Shown: one piece after another, positions 26,459-35,105 of the stretch
Position numbering within the stretch: position 1 is the stretch's first letter
How the letters are laid out: each line of letters starts with the position of its first letter
Assembly (NCBI GenBank): GCA_964412785.1
Contig: CAYPQD010000003.1
Span: forward strand, 1 to 64,000
DNA: 64,000 nucleotides
Reading direction: 5' to 3'
Origin: UBA5336 sp964412785
GTDB taxonomy: Bacteria > Pseudomonadota > Alphaproteobacteria > Caulobacterales > Hyphomonadaceae
Made by a program: the position numbers and the translations under genes
The notes under the pieces: generated by a model
Told to the model about the DNA's origin: nothing
What the model saw: the letters and a program-made list of their open reading frames with translations, nothing else
Database searches by the model: none

Positions 26459-27748
26459 ATGCCAGACACAAGTGTTGATCTTCCCGCGCAGGTTCGCCTG
26501 CGCGACCTCAAGGCAAAATCGCCGACAGAACTTCTCGCTTATGCCGAGGATCTGGAGGTGGAGAATGCCTCCTCACTGCGAACCCAGGACATGCTGTTTG
26601 CCATCCTCAAGGAATTGGCGGACCAGGACATTGAGATCATCGGCAATGGCGTGCTTGAAGTCCTCTCCGATGGTTTCGGCTTCCTGCGATCTCCTGAGTC
26701 GAACTATCTTCCGGGTCCGGACGATATTTATGTCAGTCCGAAGCTCCTTAAGCGGACCGGCCTGCGGACCGGCGATACGATTGAGGGGCCAATTGAAGCC
26801 CCCAGCGAGAATGAGCGTTATTTCGCCCTGGAGGATGTCAGTCGGATCAATTTCGAGGAGCCGGAGAAGGCGCGCCAGAAAGTTCACTTCGACAACCTCA
26901 CGCCGCTCTATCCAGAGGAGCGCCTGGAAATGGATGGGCGCGACCCGACCCGCAAGGACCGGTCAGGGCGCGTCATCGATATTGTCGCGCCGATCGGCAA
27001 GGGTCAGCGGGCCCTCATCGTTGCCCCTCCGCGCACGGGCAAGACCGTGCTGCTGCAGAATATCGCTGCGGCAATCGAAGAGAACCACCCGGAATGCTAT
27101 CTCATCGTCCTGCTGATTGACGAGCGCCCGGAAGAAGTCACCGACATGAAGCGCACCGTGAAGGGGGAAGTCATTTCTTCCACCTTTGACGAGCCGGCGA
27201 CGCGGCATGTCCAGGTCGCGGAAATGGTCATCGAGAAAGCCAAGCGCCTCGTGGAGCATGGCCGCGATGTCGTCATCCTCCTGGATTCGATCACCCGCCT
27301 CGGGCGCGCGTACAACACCACCGTACCGAGCTCCGGCAAGGTTCTGACCGGCGGCGTCGACGCCAATGCGCTGCAGCGTCCCAAGCGCTTCTTCGGCGCC
27401 GCGCGGAATGTGGAGGACGGCGGATCCCTGACCATTGTCGCAACCGCGCTGATAGAGACGGGCTCGCGGATGGACGAGGTTATCTTTGAGGAATTCAAGG
27501 GTACCGGCAATTGCGAGATCGTGCTGGACCGCAAGGTGGCCGACAAACGCACCTTCCCTGCCATTGACATCATGAAGTCGGGCACCCGCAAGGAAGAGCT
27601 GATCACGCCGAAGGAACAGCTCCAGAAGATCTATGTGCTTCGCCGGATCCTCAACCCGATGGGGACGGCCGACGCGATCGACTTCCTGCTCGACAAGCTG
27701 CGCCAGACGAAGACCAATGGCGAGTTCTTCGAGGCGATGAAGAATTAG
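26459..27748 (+). CDS. rho: Transcription termination factor Rho
   Basis: RNA-dependent hexameric helicase of 429 aa that ends transcription. The N-terminal Rho domain, the cold-shock-like RNA site (GFGFLRSPESNYLPGPDDIYVS) and the Walker A motif PPRTGKTVLLQ (about residue 190) are present. DSITRLGRAYNTTVPSSGK and the Q/R-loop region follow. The 135-bp leader before it may be attenuated, as in other rho genes, but no clear structure was found. Confidence 0.97.
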   Translation: MPDTSVDLPAQVRLRDLKAKSPTELLAYAEDLEVENASSLRTQDMLFAILKELADQDIEIIGNGVLEVLSDGFGFLRSPESNYLPGPDDIYVSPKLLKRTGLRTGDTIEGPIEAPSENERYFALEDVSRINFEEPEKARQKVHFDNLTPLYPEERLEMDGRDPTRKDRSGRVIDIVAPIGKGQRALIVAPPRTGKTVLLQNIAAAIEENHPECYLIVLLIDERPEEVTDMKRTVKGEVISSTFDEPATRHVQVAEMVIEKAKRLVEHGRDVVILLDSITRLGRAYNTTVPSSGKVLTGGVDANALQRPKRFFGAARNVEDGGSLTIVATALIETGSRMDEVIFEEFKGTGNCEIVLDRKVADKRTFPAIDIMKSGTRKEELITPKEQLQKIYVLRRILNPMGTADAIDFLLDKLRQTKTNGEFFEAMKN

Positions 27749-27759
27749 CGGCGACCGCG

Positions 27760-29103
27760 ATGGCGGCCGGTGACACCATCTGCGCGCTTGCCTCTGGCAG
27801 CCTGCCCTCAGCGATTGCCGTTCTGCGGGTGTCCGGCCCGGCCGTGCGCCGGCTCGCTGAATACCACCTGCCTGATGGCTTGCCGCCAGCTCGCACAGCC
27901 AGGCTGACAGCCGTCCTTGACGGCGACGGCGTGCAACTCGACGAAGGAATCGTCCTGTTCTACCCCGAGCCCGCCAGCTTTACGGGTGAGGATGTGCTCG
28001 AGCTGATGCTGCATGGCGGCCCAGCCATCGTCGCAGCCGTGCTTGACCGCCTTACCGCCGCGCCGGATGTCCGCCTTGCCACGCCAGGCGAATTCACGCG
28101 GCGCGCGTTCGAGCATGGAAAGCTTGACCTGGTCCAGGCCGAAGCGATCGCCGACCTGATCGATGCCCAGACCGAGGCCCAGCGCGACCAGGCGCTGCGA
28201 CAGGCCAGCGGAGCGCTGTCGGAAGTCTATGAGCGCTGGCGAACTGCGCTCGTCGAAGCCATGGCCGCGGTTGAGGTCCTCGTGGACTTTCCTGACGAGG
28301 GGGACGTCGAGGGCGCGACCCTCGCGCCGGCGCGCGCGCAGGTCGCTGGCCTGCGGGATGAGATCAAGGCGGCGCTCCGCGACGACCGGATCGGCGAGCG
28401 AATTCGCGGCGGCTTCCGGATTGCCCTGATCGGTCCGCCAAATGCCGGCAAGTCGAGCCTGCTTAACCGGCTCGCAGGACGAGAGGCTGCGATCGTCTCC
28501 CACCGGCCCGGAACGACACGGGACGTGGTCGAGGTGCCGCTTCGGCTGGCCGGCCAGATGGTCTGGATCAGCGATACGGCGGGCCTCCGTGACACCGAAG
28601 ACCCGGTTGAGGCAGAAGGCGTGAAGCGCGCACAGCTCAGCGCTCGGGAGGCAGACCTGCGCCTTCTTGTTCAGGACGCCGCGCGCCCTGAAACAGCCGG
28701 CGCCTTCGCTGACCTCCTCTTGCCCGGCGACCTGTATATCCTCAACAAGTCTGACCTGTCCGATCGCGGCGAGCCGCCGGATGTTTCACGTGAAACATTC
28801 CGCGTCTCCGCCAAGACCGGAGCGGGATTGAATGTTCTGGAGGCGCGCCTTGCGGACTGGGTGGCTTCACACATATCGGGACGCGAGCCGCCCCTGGTCA
28901 CCCGCGCCCGCCATCGGGCGGGGCTCGACGCGGCCGCAGATCATCTCGCGACGGCGCTGGCCGGGCTCGACGCCCAGATCGGCGCCGAGTTTGTGGCTGA
29001 GGACTTGCGCGCCGCTGCAGAGCATGTTGGGCGCCTTGTTGGCCGCATCGACGTGGAAGATGTCCTGGGCTCTGTCTTCTCAAGCTTCTGCATCGGCAAG
29101 TGA
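27760..29103 (+). CDS. mnmE: tRNA-modification GTPase MnmE
   Basis: GTPase of 447 aa that, with MnmG, adds carboxymethylaminomethyl groups to wobble uridine-34. The formyl-THF-binding N-domain begins DTICALASG. The G domain carries GPPNAGKSSLLN (about residue 225) and SDTAGLRDTED; the C-terminal CIGK motif is intact. The gene contains a perfect parS site encoding DVSRETFR (28782-28797). It starts 11 nt after rho. Confidence 0.97.
   Translation: MAAGDTICALASGSLPSAIAVLRVSGPAVRRLAEYHLPDGLPPARTARLTAVLDGDGVQLDEGIVLFYPEPASFTGEDVLELMLHGGPAIVAAVLDRLTAAPDVRLATPGEFTRRAFEHGKLDLVQAEAIADLIDAQTEAQRDQALRQASGALSEVYERWRTALVEAMAAVEVLVDFPDEGDVEGATLAPARAQVAGLRDEIKAALRDDRIGERIRGGFRIALIGPPNAGKSSLLNRLAGREAAIVSHRPGTTRDVVEVPLRLAGQMVWISDTAGLRDTEDPVEAEGVKRAQLSAREADLRLLVQDAARPETAGAFADLLLPGDLYILNKSDLSDRGEPPDVSRETFRVSAKTGAGLNVLEARLADWVASHISGREPPLVTRARHRAGLDAAADHLATALAGLDAQIGAEFVAEDLRAAAEHVGRLVGRIDVEDVLGSVFSSFCIGK
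28782..28797. other. parS: parS centromere site 1 (in mnmE)
   Basis: Perfect match to the ParB-binding consensus, TGTTTCACGTGAAACA. It lies in the mnmE coding sequence, where it encodes VSRET, about 2.9 kb upstream of parA. Confidence 0.95.
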
Positions 29104-29169
29104 CGGCCTGTGTTCAATTACCGACACGGGCGCGCTATATCCCCGGTCAGGACAGGCGCAGGAGAGAGC

Positions 29170-31029
29170 GTGTCAGACGCGACCCGGTTTGACGTCATCA
29201 TTGTGGGCGGTGGCCATGCCGGCTGTGAGGCGGCAATGGCGGCGGCCCGCTTTGGCGCGAGAACGGCCCTTGTCACCCATAGCGCCGCGACGATCGGCGA
29301 GCTGTCCTGCAACCCCGCGATCGGTGGCCTCGGCAAGGGTCATCTGGTCCGCGAGATTGATGCCCTTGACGGCGTGATGGGTCGAGTGTCGGACCGCTCG
29401 GGAATTCAGTTCCGCATGCTCAACCGGTCGAAGGGGCCTGCCGTCTGGGGCCCGCGGGCACAGATGGACCGGGCGCTCTACCGCGCAGCGATGCAGGCCG
29501 AGATTGCCGCAATGCCCGGATTGACCGTGATCGAGGGCGGGGTGAGCGACATCCTGGTCGAGGACAGGCACATTGCCGGTCTGGTCACTGAGGACGGACG
29601 CCGCTTCCGTGCGGGCGCCGTCGTCATCACGACGGGCACCTTTCTGAGGGGTGTGATCCACCGGGGCGCGGAGCGGGTTGCGGCCGGCCGGCTCGGCGCG
29701 AGGCCGGCGGTTGCACTGGCCGACCGGCTCTATGCGCTCGGCCTGCCCATGGGGCGACTCAAGACCGGGACGCCGGCGCGATTGCACCGGGACTCGATCG
29801 CTTGGGACCAGCTGGAGCTGCAGCCGGCCGACGAGGTGCCGGTACCCTTCTCGACCCTGACAGACCGGATCCGCGTGCCCCAGATCGCCTGCGGGATCAC
29901 CTGGACGACGCCGGAGACCCACCAGCTGATCGCCGACCACATCCACCAGTCGGCCGTCTATTCGGGCGCGATCTCGGGGCGGGGGCCTCGTTACTGCCCC
30001 TCCATTGAGGACAAGGTTCACCGCTTCGCCGATCGCGACCATCACCAGGTCTTTCTCGAGCCGGAGGGGCTGCACGACCCGACCGTTTATCCGAACGGAA
30101 TCTCCTCATCCCTGCCGGCGGAGGTGCAGTCGGCGTTCGTGCGGACTATTCCGGGTCTTGAGGACGCCCGGATCCTGCAGCCGGGCTATGCGATCGAATA
30201 TGATTATGTGGACCCGCGCGCGCTCGATCCGAGCCTGGCGCTCAAGGCGCTGTGCGGCCTTTATCTTGCCGGCCAGATCAATGGGACGACCGGGTATGAG
30301 GAAGCGGCCGCCCAGGGGTTGATGGCCGGCCTCAATGCAGCGCGCTTTGCCGGTGGCGGCGAGCCGGTCATGGTCGGGCGGGATGAGGGCTATATCGGCG
30401 TGCTGATTGATGACCTGGTGACCCGGGGCGTTACCGAGCCCTATCGCATGTTTACCTCCCGCGCCGAATACCGGCTCGCACTCAGGGCCGACAATGCAGA
30501 CCAGCGCCTGACCCCCATGGGTCTGGGCTGGGGGGTCGTCAGCCATGAGCGGGCGCAGAGGTTTCACGTGAAACATCAGCGGCTGGAGCGCGCCCGCGCC
30601 TTGCTTCGGTCGGCCGCCATGCCGCCGTCGCGCGCCGCGTCCTTCGGGTGGAGGGTCAACCAGGATGGCCGGCGGCGGTCCGCCTGGGCCTATCTGGCCT
30701 TTCCCGATATCACCTTCGACCATCTCGTCGACGCATGGCCTGAGCTTGCGACCATCGCAGAGGACGAGCGGGCACAGCTTTCGATCGAGGCTCAGTACGC
30801 CGGGTATATCGAGCGCCAGCAGGCGGATATCGACGCCATGCGCCGGGATGAGAGCCTGCGGCTGCCCGGCGATCTCGACTACACGGTGATCGGGGGCCTT
30901 TCCAATGAGGTTCGCTCCAAGCTCGAAGCTGTACGTCCCCTGACTCTCGGCCAGGCATCGCGAATTGAGGGCGTGACGCCTGGCGCGCTGACCGCCCTGC
31001 TTGGCCATGTGAAGCGACGGTCGGCATGA
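29170..31029 (+). CDS. mnmG: tRNA uridine-5-carboxymethylaminomethyl modification enzyme MnmG
   Basis: FAD enzyme of 619 aa, partner of MnmE. The dinucleotide motif is VIIVGGGHAGCEAA; SCNPAIGGLGKGH and the C-terminal RQQADIDAMRR region are also typical. The GTG at 29170 with AGGAG upstream is chosen; an upstream start at 29110 would add 20 residues unlike the family. It contains a 15-of-16 parS site (30560-30575) encoding RFHVKH. Confidence 0.96.
   Translation: MSDATRFDVIIVGGGHAGCEAAMAAARFGARTALVTHSAATIGELSCNPAIGGLGKGHLVREIDALDGVMGRVSDRSGIQFRMLNRSKGPAVWGPRAQMDRALYRAAMQAEIAAMPGLTVIEGGVSDILVEDRHIAGLVTEDGRRFRAGAVVITTGTFLRGVIHRGAERVAAGRLGARPAVALADRLYALGLPMGRLKTGTPARLHRDSIAWDQLELQPADEVPVPFSTLTDRIRVPQIACGITWTTPETHQLIADHIHQSAVYSGAISGRGPRYCPSIEDKVHRFADRDHHQVFLEPEGLHDPTVYPNGISSSLPAEVQSAFVRTIPGLEDARILQPGYAIEYDYVDPRALDPSLALKALCGLYLAGQINGTTGYEEAAAQGLMAGLNAARFAGGGEPVMVGRDEGYIGVLIDDLVTRGVTEPYRMFTSRAEYRLALRADNADQRLTPMGLGWGVVSHERAQRFHVKHQRLERARALLRSAAMPPSRAASFGWRVNQDGRRRSAWAYLAFPDITFDHLVDAWPELATIAEDERAQLSIEAQYAGYIERQQADIDAMRRDESLRLPGDLDYTVIGGLSNEVRSKLEAVRPLTLGQASRIEGVTPGALTALLGHVKRRSA
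30560..30575. other. parS: parS centromere site 2 (in mnmG)
   Basis: GGTTTCACGTGAAACA, matching the parS consensus at 15 of 16 positions (first T replaced by G). It lies within mnmG, 1.1 kb upstream of parA. Confidence 0.8.
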
Positions 31030-31670
31030 CCGAGGCCGCTGTGGTCCGGGTAGGGGGAGCGGACGATCTCATGCGGGCCGCCAATGTTTCACGTGAAACA
31101 TTGGGGCGTATCGAGCGGGTGCTCGGGGTGATCGGCGCGTGGCGCAAGCGCATGAACCTGATCGGTCCGCGCGAGTGGGATGAGGTGTGGCACCGTCATG
31201 TCTGGGATAGTATGCAGCTGCGCCCGCTGATCCCCGCAGGGGCCCACATCCTTGATCTCGGCTCCGGCGCCGGATTTCCCGGCCTCATCCTTGCTGCGGC
31301 AATTGAGCCAGGATCAGGCGGGCGGGTCAGCCTCGTGGAGCGTGTCGGCAAGAAGTGCGCGGTCATGCGCGAGGCAATCGCGGCCGCGAGCCTGCCCGCC
31401 ACGGTCGTCCAGTCTCGGATCGAGGCGATCGACATCGCGGCGGTCGATGCCGTCTCGGCCCGCGCGCTGGCGCCCCTCCCGAAACTGGTGGATCTTGCGG
31501 CGCCCTGGCTGGAGGCGGGGGCTGACGGATACTTCCTGAAGGGTGAGCGCTGGCAAGAGGAATTGACGGCAGCCGCGGATCGGTGGACTTTCGCGCATTC
31601 GGCAGTTCCGAGTCGCACGCGCGCTGGGAGTGTCGTCCTGAAGCTTTCGGAGGTGCGTCGTGGCGGCTGA
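31026..31670 (+). CDS. rsmG: 16S rRNA (guanine-527-N7)-methyltransferase
   Basis: AdoMet-dependent rRNA methyltransferase of 214 aa (GidB). The SAM motif is ILDLGSGAGFPGLILA. ANVSRETLGR near the N-terminus is encoded by the third parS site. The start overlaps the mnmG stop by 4 nt and the end overlaps parA by 11 nt, so mnmG-rsmG-parA are coupled. Confidence 0.96.
   Translation: MTEAAVVRVGGADDLMRAANVSRETLGRIERVLGVIGAWRKRMNLIGPREWDEVWHRHVWDSMQLRPLIPAGAHILDLGSGAGFPGLILAAAIEPGSGGRVSLVERVGKKCAVMREAIAAASLPATVVQSRIEAIDIAAVDAVSARALAPLPKLVDLAAPWLEAGADGYFLKGERWQEELTAAADRWTFAHSAVPSRTRAGSVVLKLSEVRRGG
31085..31100. other. parS: parS centromere site 3 (in rsmG)
   Basis: Perfect TGTTTCACGTGAAACA. The palindrome extends four further bases on each side (CCAA before, TTGG after) for a 24-bp perfect inverted repeat at 31081-31104. 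It is the site closest to parA (about 560 bp upstream). Confidence 0.96.
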
Positions 31671-32475
31671 GACCACCCGTATATTTGCCATCGCTAACCA
31701 GAAGGGCGGTGTGGGCAAGACCACCACGTCGATCAATCTCGGCACGGCGCTCGCGGCTGTCGGCCGGCGGGTGCTGGTGATCGACTTTGATGCCCAGGGC
31801 AATGCCTCGACGGGCCTCGGCATCGGCCGGGCGGACCGCCGGCTGACATCCTATGACGTTGTCATTGACGGGGTGAGGCTCGAGGACGCCATTGTTCCGA
31901 CGCTGGTGCCCCGGCTCGATATCGTCACAGGCGATGAGAATTTGGCGGGCGTCGAGATAGAACTGGCCAGCGAAACCCGGCGCTCCTACCGGTTGCGGAG
32001 CGCGGTTCGCGACTATCTTGAACGGATGGCAGCAGAGGGCCAGCCGGCCTATGACTACATCCTGATCGACTGCCCGCCCTCACTCTCCTCGCTGACCATC
32101 AACGCCATGACAGCAGCCGATGCGCTCCTGGTGCCGCTGCAGTGCGAGTTCCTGGCGCTGGAGGGCCTCAGCCAGTTGCTCCGGACGGTCGAGATCGTCC
32201 GCTCGGGCCTCAACCCTGACCTCGAAATTCAGGGCGTCGTCCTCACCATGTATGACCGACGCAACAACCTCTCCGATCAGGTGGCCGACGAGGTGCGCGC
32301 TTTCTTCGGCAACAAGGTCTACAACACGGTAATCCCGCGCAATGTCCGCCTGTCAGAGGCGCCCTCCTTCGGCAAGCCAGCACTGCTCTATGATTACCGG
32401 TGCCCGGGCAGCGAGGCCTATATCCGCCTCGCCTCGGAGGTGTTGCAACGCGAACGCAGCCTGCGGGCCGCCTGA
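31660..32475 (+). CDS. parA: Chromosome partitioning ATPase ParA
   Basis: Deviant-Walker ATPase of 271 aa that moves ParB-parS complexes. The P-loop is QKGGVGKTTTSINLG near residue 14, followed by VIDFDAQGNASTGLG and IDCPPSLSSLTINA. It starts at a GTG inside the rsmG 3' end. The parB gene follows with an 8-nt gap. Confidence 0.96.
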   Translation: MAAETTRIFAIANQKGGVGKTTTSINLGTALAAVGRRVLVIDFDAQGNASTGLGIGRADRRLTSYDVVIDGVRLEDAIVPTLVPRLDIVTGDENLAGVEIELASETRRSYRLRSAVRDYLERMAAEGQPAYDYILIDCPPSLSSLTINAMTAADALLVPLQCEFLALEGLSQLLRTVEIVRSGLNPDLEIQGVVLTMYDRRNNLSDQVADEVRAFFGNKVYNTVIPRNVRLSEAPSFGKPALLYDYRCPGSEAYIRLASEVLQRERSLRAA

Positions 32476-32483
32476 GGGATCGG

Positions 32484-33386
32484 ATGAGCGAGAAGGACAA
32501 GCCGAAACAGACCCGCATGGGCCGCGGCCTGGCCTCCCTGATCGGGGAGTACGACGGCGTCGTTCCGAACACGCCGGAGGGGGAGGAGCGGGCTCGAGGC
32601 GCCAGCGAACTGCCCATCGACGCCATCCTGCCCAATCCGAGGCAGCCGCGCCGGCATTTCGATCCCGACGCCCTTGCCGAGCTCGCCGCCTCGATCCACG
32701 CCCACGGCGTCATCCAAGCGATTGTCGTTCGGCCGGATCCGGACAAGCCCGGCCACTACCAGATCGTCGCCGGTGAGCGGCGGTGGCGTGCGGCCCAGGA
32801 GGCGGGCCTCACCGCGATACCGGCGACTGTCCGCGACATGGACGAGCTGGAGCTGCTTGAGGTTGCCATAATCGAGAATGTCCAGCGGGCCGATCTCAAT
32901 CCCATCGACGAGGCGGAAGCCTATCAGTCGTTGATGAGCCGATTTGCCCGCACCCAGGAAGGCCTTGCGGAGACGGTCGGCAAGAGCCGCGTGCACATCA
33001 CCAACACCTTGCGCCTTCTGCAGCTCCCCGAAGAGGTTCGAGAGCATGTCCGCGCAGGTCGGCTGACAGCAGGTGCGGCGCGGGCGCTCTTGGCCTTCGA
33101 GGACCCCGAAGCCATGGCGGACGAGGCCATTGCCCGGCAGCTCAGCGTCCGGGCGATCGAGAGCCTGGCGCGCAAGAGCCGGGACGCCGGGGCGGGACCG
33201 GGCGGCACGGGCCGGGCTGATGAGAAGGACGTCGATACAAAGGCGCTCGAAGCAGACCTCCAGCGCGCGCTTGGTCTTGAGGTCGATATCCGCGACAGGA
33301 AGGGCACGGGGGAATTGCGCATACGCTATCGTGATCTTGAGCAGCTCGACGAGGTCTGCAGCCGGCTCACCCGGCCGAAGACCTGA
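32484..33386 (+). CDS. parB: Chromosome partitioning protein ParB
   Basis: CTP-dependent DNA clamp of 300 aa that loads at parS. The nucleotide-binding motif GERRWRAAQEAGL is at about residue 97, ENVQRADLNPIDEA follows, the HTH reads TVGKSRVHITNTLRLLQLP, and a C-terminal dimer domain closes the protein. The ATG at 32484 gives the standard start with MGRGLASLIGEY. Its stop lies in the first arm of repeat copy 3. Confidence 0.96.
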   Translation: MSEKDKPKQTRMGRGLASLIGEYDGVVPNTPEGEERARGASELPIDAILPNPRQPRRHFDPDALAELAASIHAHGVIQAIVVRPDPDKPGHYQIVAGERRWRAAQEAGLTAIPATVRDMDELELLEVAIIENVQRADLNPIDEAEAYQSLMSRFARTQEGLAETVGKSRVHITNTLRLLQLPEEVREHVRAGRLTAGAARALLAFEDPEAMADEAIARQLSVRAIESLARKSRDAGAGPGGTGRADEKDVDTKALEADLQRALGLEVDIRDRKGTGELRIRYRDLEQLDEVCSRLTRPKT

Positions 33387-33540
33387 AGCGCTCGTCTTTC
33401 GTTTCACTTCAGGCCGGCGCTTCCTGCCAACATGCGCGGATGACGACTGATCCGCGGTCACGGCGCATAAGCGCCGACGCCCAGTCGCGCCTGCCCGGCG
33501 CTGCAGGGTTTGCGTCGCCGTCGGGGGTGCAATACCAACC
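33385..33540. repeat. Palindromic intergenic repeat, copy 3
   Basis: Divergent member of the same family, filling the gap between convergent parB and holA. It starts with arms GAAGCGC (33385-33391) and GCGCTTC (33417-33423) around a loop reading GTCTTTCGTTTCACTTC, as in copy 2. Next come CGCGGAT (33435-33441) with ATCCGCG (33450-33456), and CGGCGC (33461-33466) with GCGCCG (33471-33476). It ends AATACCAA (33531-33538). The middle matches the reverse complement of 41300-41390. Confidence 0.75.
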
Positions 33541-33573
33541 CTGAAGGGGCGACCAATTTCCTTGGAGTCGCGC

Positions 33574-34620
33574 CTATAGCGGACCCGTCTTGGGCGGGAC
33601 GGGGCGCACCATTCGTGCCACCAATTGGCGCAGGGCGGGGCCATTGAGATGCCCGGCCCGGCGCACGTCCATCTCGACCTGGTGGAGTGTCGCCACCAGC
33701 TGGATCAGCCTTTGCGCGGGCCAGGTCCTGAGGCGCGCCGAAAAGGCCGTCCACTCCCGGCCATAGACCTTCGGAAAGATCATCTGGCCAACATCACTGC
33801 GGCCTGTCTCGGCCTGTCTTGCCTGCGCCGCCAGCATGCGCTGGGCCTCTCGCTGAATGGCGCGAACCAGGCTGATCGCTGACGTGCCCGCAAGCAAGGC
33901 GCGGTCGAGCGCCTGCAGGGCGGCTATGGCGTCCCGGTCAAAGGCGGCGGTGATGGCGTGCGCCACATCCTGATCGACATCCGGCACACCGATTGCGCGG
34001 ATGTCGTCAAGGTCAACCGGGCGATCCAGCCCGCGGGCATAGAGAGACAGTTTGTCGATCTCCGAGCGGGCGAGCGCCCGGTGTCCCGGCAGGCCGGCGG
34101 CATATATGGCAAGCGCTTCTGGCGTGATTGCGATACCGGCCGCGTCCAGGCCGTCGCGGACCAGCGTGACGGCATCGGCATCGCTGTCGGCATAGACATG
34201 CAGGCTCACAGCGCATCGGGCTGCCTCGAAGGCCGCGCGTAGTTTTGATTTTGCCTTGAGGGCGCCGGCGGTGACGAGGAGTCGGTTTCCACCGGGCGAC
34301 CAGACCGCGAGATGGCGTTCCAGCGCTTCGACAATCAGCGGGGATGCCCGTTCACTGCCCAGCGACACGCGGATCAGGCTGACTCCGCCAAGCAGCGAGC
34401 GCGCGTCCAGTGCATCAAACAGGCGGGCCGGTTCGCTTCGGAGCTCATCGTCGAGAATGCGAACCCTGTCGGGTGGTTCTGCTGGGTCGCTCCAGCCGGA
34501 AATGACCTGATCGGCCGTGTCGCTGACGACGCCGTCATCCTCGCCGAACACAAGAACCGCGCCGACCGCGGGGTCGGGGCGCCGGGCGAAGGCAATGGCC
34601 TTGTCGCCCTGCAGCTTCAT
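33574..34620 (-). CDS. holA: DNA polymerase III delta subunit
   Basis: Clamp-loader subunit of 348 aa that opens the sliding clamp. Family features are MKLQGDKAIAFARRPDPAV, VLVFGEDDGVVSDTADQV and the AAA+-like LPGHRALARSEIDKLSLYA. It overlaps the lptE stop by 4 nt and is last in leuS-lptE-holA. Confidence 0.92.
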   Translation of the reverse strand: MKLQGDKAIAFARRPDPAVGAVLVFGEDDGVVSDTADQVISGWSDPAEPPDRVRILDDELRSEPARLFDALDARSLLGGVSLIRVSLGSERASPLIVEALERHLAVWSPGGNRLLVTAGALKAKSKLRAAFEAARCAVSLHVYADSDADAVTLVRDGLDAAGIAITPEALAIYAAGLPGHRALARSEIDKLSLYARGLDRPVDLDDIRAIGVPDVDQDVAHAITAAFDRDAIAALQALDRALLAGTSAISLVRAIQREAQRMLAAQARQAETGRSDVGQMIFPKVYGREWTAFSARLRTWPAQRLIQLVATLHQVEMDVRRAGHLNGPALRQLVARMVRPVPPKTGPL

Positions 34621-35105
34621 CGCGCTCCGACCAGTTGCAGGCGGAGGTCCTGGACGATGTTGCGTGCCAGAACGTCGGCAGCGCGGTCGCCGGCAGCCGA
34701 CTGAGCGGCGATGTCGCCATAGGGTGCATTCGGTGGAACGTTGAAGAAGGCCTCGCCGATCGCGTCGCCTTGATGGGTGGTGCCATCGCCCAGTTCCAGG
34801 CTGTAGCGCCCGGCGGCCCGGACCGAAGCGCGCGAGGCCGCGCCATCGGGTTCGAAGGCGAGCCGGCGAAGCTTCTCGTTCACGGTAACCGTGAGTAGCG
34901 CCGGCTCATCGATACCGGGAAGGCCCACTTCCAGTTCGCGAATAAGGGCCTTGCGCAGCTCAAAGCCGGTACGACCCGGGATCTCGGCAACGCGGATCGG
35001 GCCGGCATTCCCGGCGTTGAAGCCGGAATCTTTGCCATAGACCGGGCGCAAGCCACAGCCGGCGAGGAGAAGCGCTGAGGCGAGGAGGATCATCAGTCGG
35101 CTCAT
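34617..35105 (-). CDS. lptE: LPS assembly lipoprotein LptE
   Basis: Outer-membrane lipoprotein of 162 aa that plugs the LptD barrel. The signal peptide ends in LLAGC (Cys17), followed by GLRPVYG, the family hallmark. The body has the LptE beta strands with FELRKALIREL. It overlaps leuS by 4 nt, the usual leuS-lptE-holA arrangement. Confidence 0.9.
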   Translation of the reverse strand: MSRLMILLASALLLAGCGLRPVYGKDSGFNAGNAGPIRVAEIPGRTGFELRKALIRELEVGLPGIDEPALLTVTVNEKLRRLAFEPDGAASRASVRAAGRYSLELGDGTTHQGDAIGEAFFNVPPNAPYGDIAAQSAAGDRAADVLARNIVQDLRLQLVGAR

